This document shows, one piece after another, positions 62,405-64,000 of a DNA stretch of 64,000 nt. The notes below the pieces were generated by a model. It was not told the origin of the DNA. It did not search any database and was given only the letters and a program-made list of their open reading frames with translations. Source of the DNA: Dactylosporangium fulvum (GTDB lineage: Bacteria > Actinomycetota > Actinomycetes > Mycobacteriales > Micromonosporaceae); contig NZ_CP073720.1 of the NCBI RefSeq assembly GCF_025137375.1, positions 1,822,501-1,886,500 on the forward strand. The letters are read 5' to 3'. A program made the position numbers and the translations under genes. How positions within the stretch are numbered: position 1 is the stretch's first letter; each line of letters starts with the position of its first letter.

Positions 62405-63498
62405 CCGATCGGGGCGCCGTGGGTGCGCATGAACGGCAGCGGGTCGATGGCGTTGTGCGGGCCGGTCGGCGGCGCGTTGACGTGCACCTCGTAGTGCAGG
62501 TGCGGGGCCGAGGAGTTGCCCGAGCTGCCGACGTAGCCGATGACCTGGCCCGCCGCCACCTTCTGGCCCGGCTCCACCACCGCGCGGCGCACCATGTGGC
62601 AGTACAGCGTCGAAATGCCGCCCGCGTGCTGGAGCTTCACGTACCAGCCGCAGCCCCGGACCGAGGCGCTGCCGGGCTGATCACAGCTGCGGCCGGCCTC
62701 GATGTTGCACACCACCTCGACCACCGTCCCCGCCGACGCGGCGCGGATCGGGGTGCCGGTGAACGCCATGATGTCGACGCCGATGTGGTTGGGGTTGCGT
62801 GCGGTCCGGAAGCCCGGCCGGGCCGAGAACCCGGGCAGCGGGCTGACCCACTTCTCGCCCGGCGCGGCGGTGACCGGTGCGGCCGGCGGGGCCGCGGCCG
62901 GGCACGCCGGTGGGGTCGCGCCGCGCCGCACGTACGCGTCGGAAATGTAGGTGCCGGAGGGCAGCCGGTTCCACATCGGAGTGGTGCGGACCAGGCCGGC
63001 GATGTTCTCCCCGCGCACCTGGCACACCAGCGTCAGCGGCGTGCCGTCGGGCAGCGCCGAGATCAGCCGTGCACCGTGCGCGGGGCCGGTGCGGGCCTTC
63101 AGCGGGGTCGAGCCGCTCGCGACGGTGCCCGCGGTGGTGCCGGCCGCGGCACCGGCAGCCGGTGCCGCGGCCGCGGGTGCCGTGTCGCACGGCGGCAGTG
63201 CCTGCTGAGGGCGGCGGATCCACGCGTCGGAGACGTACGAACCGTCGCTCAGCCGGTCCCACTGGTCGGTGACACGGACGCTGCCCTGGTTGATGAGCTG
63301 GCCGCGCACCTGGCAGACGATGGTCACCGGCGAGCCGTGCGGCAGCGTGCGCAGCTGCGCGGTCCAGACCGCGGCGCCGGCGCGGACGTTGAGCGGTCGT
63401 TTCGGTGAGACGACGGTCGCCGTCTGGGCCGCCTGTGCCTCGACCGCCGGCAGCAACGCGCCGACGAGCACAGCGGCCAGCAGAACGATTTTGCGCAT
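62401..63498 (-). CDS. Secreted M23 metallopeptidase with SH3-like repeats
   Basis: This 365-residue protein has a signal peptide (KIVLLAAVLVGALLPAVEAQA), two SH3-like segments each with a Cys pair (about residues 30-103: SPKRPLNVRAGAAVWTAQL; 125-205: STPLKARTGPAHGARLISAL), a Pro/Ala linker and a C-terminal LytM domain. Zinc ligands are visible in PNHIGVDIMAFTGTP and SSAPHLHYEVHVNAP. It should cleave peptidoglycan cross-links outside the cell. ATG 63498 follows GGGGGTG. Its upstream leader holds an 8-bp inverted repeat (63551-63558 with 63572-63579). Confidence 0.88.
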   Translation of the reverse strand: MRKIVLLAAVLVGALLPAVEAQAAQTATVVSPKRPLNVRAGAAVWTAQLRTLPHGSPVTIVCQVRGQLINQGSVRVTDQWDRLSDGSYVSDAWIRRPQQALPPCDTAPAAAAPAAGAAAGTTAGTVASGSTPLKARTGPAHGARLISALPDGTPLTLVCQVRGENIAGLVRTTPMWNRLPSGTYISDAYVRRGATPPACPAAAPPAAPVTAAPGEKWVSPLPGFSARPGFRTARNPNHIGVDIMAFTGTPIRAASAGTVVEVVCNIEAGRSCDQPGSASVRGCGWYVKLQHAGGISTLYCHMVRRAVVEPGQKVAAGQVIGYVGSSGNSSAPHLHYEVHVNAPPTGPHNAIDPLPFMRTHGAPIG

Positions 63499-63621
63499 GG
63501 TGCACCCCCGTGGCCGGAACGAGCCGTGCGGCCGGGGGGACCGCGCGCGAACCCCGCCAACGCTAGGCGCCGGCGGGGTCCGATGCAGGTGGTTCGGTCA
63601 ATATTTCCCTCTTATGAGGGG
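63499..63621 (-). promoter_or_regulatory. Leader region of the M23 peptidase gene
   Basis: On the minus strand a TTGACC at about 63601 could be a -35, and ACCCCGCC/GGCGGGGT (63551-63558 with 63572-63579) forms a stem in the presumed leader. No riboswitch core was recognised. A small stem CCCTC/GAGGG lies at 63607-63620. Confidence 0.35.
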
Positions 63622-64000
63622 TTACGGGGCGTTCGCCACTCCCGGCGGCAGGAACCGGGATCCGGTCACCTTCTCCGAGATGCCCTCCCGGTCCAGGTAC
63701 GGCGTCACGCCGCCCAGGTGGAACGGCCAGCCGGCGCCGAGGATCATGCACAGGTCGATGTCGCGCGCATCGGCGACGACACCCTCGTCGAGCATGAGCC
63801 GGATCTCCCGCGCCAGGGCCTCGGTGGCCTGCTCGCGCAGCTGCTCCGCGGTGGACGGCCGGTCGCCGACCTCCAGCAGGGCGACCACCTCCGGGTCGGG
63901 ATTGCCGTCGGCGTCGGTGAAACCGCGCTTGCCCGCGCCGACCACCTTCGCCAGGTTGGGCGACACGCCGAAGCGGTCGGGAAACGCGTGGTGCAGCGTC
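63622..64000 (-). CDS. 3-hydroxyacyl-CoA dehydrogenase/enoyl-CoA hydratase, C-terminal end (FadB/FadJ type)
   Basis: The frame enters from the right edge and gives about 125 residues including HHAFPDRFGVSPNLAKVVGAGKRGF and DEGVVADARDIDLCMILGAGWPFHLGGVTPYLDREGISEKV, the C-terminal 3HCDH domain end of the multifunctional beta-oxidation alpha subunit. It catalyses L-3-hydroxyacyl-CoA oxidation; the hydratase domain would lie outside the window. The visible part is intact. The stop at 63622 is just upstream of the M23 leader. Confidence 0.75.
   Translation of the reverse strand, partial: TLHHAFPDRFGVSPNLAKVVGAGKRGFTDADGNPDPEVVALLEVGDRPSTAEQLREQATEALAREIRLMLDEGVVADARDIDLCMILGAGWPFHLGGVTPYLDREGISEKVTGSRFLPPGVANAP

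Noticed and set aside
63607..63620. Small CCCTC/GAGGG stem as a terminator of the beta-oxidation gene
   Set aside because: The stem is only 5 bp and on the minus strand it is followed by A-rich sequence instead of U; it may equally be part of the M23 promoter region.

Overview
The window is high-GC bacterial DNA with short intergenic gaps, frequent 4-bp start/stop overlaps (GTGA, ATGA, TTGA), GTG starts and many leaderless promoters. Gene content points to an actinobacterium, most likely Micromonosporaceae: an HrdB-type principal sigma factor with a Lys/Ala-rich extension, IdeR, a DivIVA-domain protein, and the DUF3039, DUF3093, DUF3099, DUF3159, DUF3710, DUF4193 and DUF7455 families. The order ideR ... 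sigB ... rpoD, suhB, cei-like, DUF4193, DUF3093, dut, DUF3710, OB-fold, DUF3159, two TrkA proteins, APC permease, TrmA-like methyltransferase ... dxs parallels the Rv2711-Rv2682 region of Mycobacterium tuberculosis. The backbone is therefore core chromosome, and unusual items inside it stand out.

Layout. 1-6.3 kb: accessory genes (membrane protein, acyltransferase, toxin-antitoxin-like pair with clustered operator-like repeats, Uma2 nuclease, ADP-ribosylglycohydrolase, NAD(P)-binding protein, flippase-like membrane protein). 6.3-16 kb: L-2-hydroxyglutarate oxidase, lipoprotein, F420-type oxidoreductase, HxlR and IdeR regulators, sulfurtransferase, AcuC-like deacetylase, short DivIVA protein and a GNAT/acyl-CoA synthetase fusion. 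17.3-33 kb: SigB, D-aminoacyl-tRNA deacylase, methyltransferase, tandem lipoproteins, mannosyltransferase, DNA glycosylase, MscL, pseudouridine catabolism pair, SF2 helicase and RpoD. 33-44 kb: the conserved suhB-to-TrmA block. 44-46.7 kb: an RNA ligase and a Ro60/TROVE protein, divergently transcribed, separated by a structured segment that looks like a Y RNA with a tRNA-like arm. 46.7-57 kb: aroD, membrane proteins, dxs and four consecutive paralogous PQQ-like propeller proteins. 57-64 kb: two-component system, diguanylate cyclase, ECF sigma factor with partner, M23 peptidase and the end of a beta-oxidation gene.

Noncoding structure. Three intergenic regions between convergent genes (about 16-17.3, 29.5-30.5 and 38.8-39.3 kb) hold minisatellite-like G/C arrays and the same dispersed hairpin (arms beginning TTGACCTTGGT). 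A 237-bp fold-back element lies at 16.6 kb, with a related shorter hairpin at 49.3 kb. SigB and RpoD share 204 of 205 nucleotides across region 2, which suggests gene conversion or very strong constraint.

The most interesting system is the RNA ligase / Y-RNA-like / Ro60 cassette at 44.0-46.7 kb, a likely RNA surveillance or repair module set into an otherwise conserved chromosomal block. Everything here was read by eye; no database search or folding program was run.
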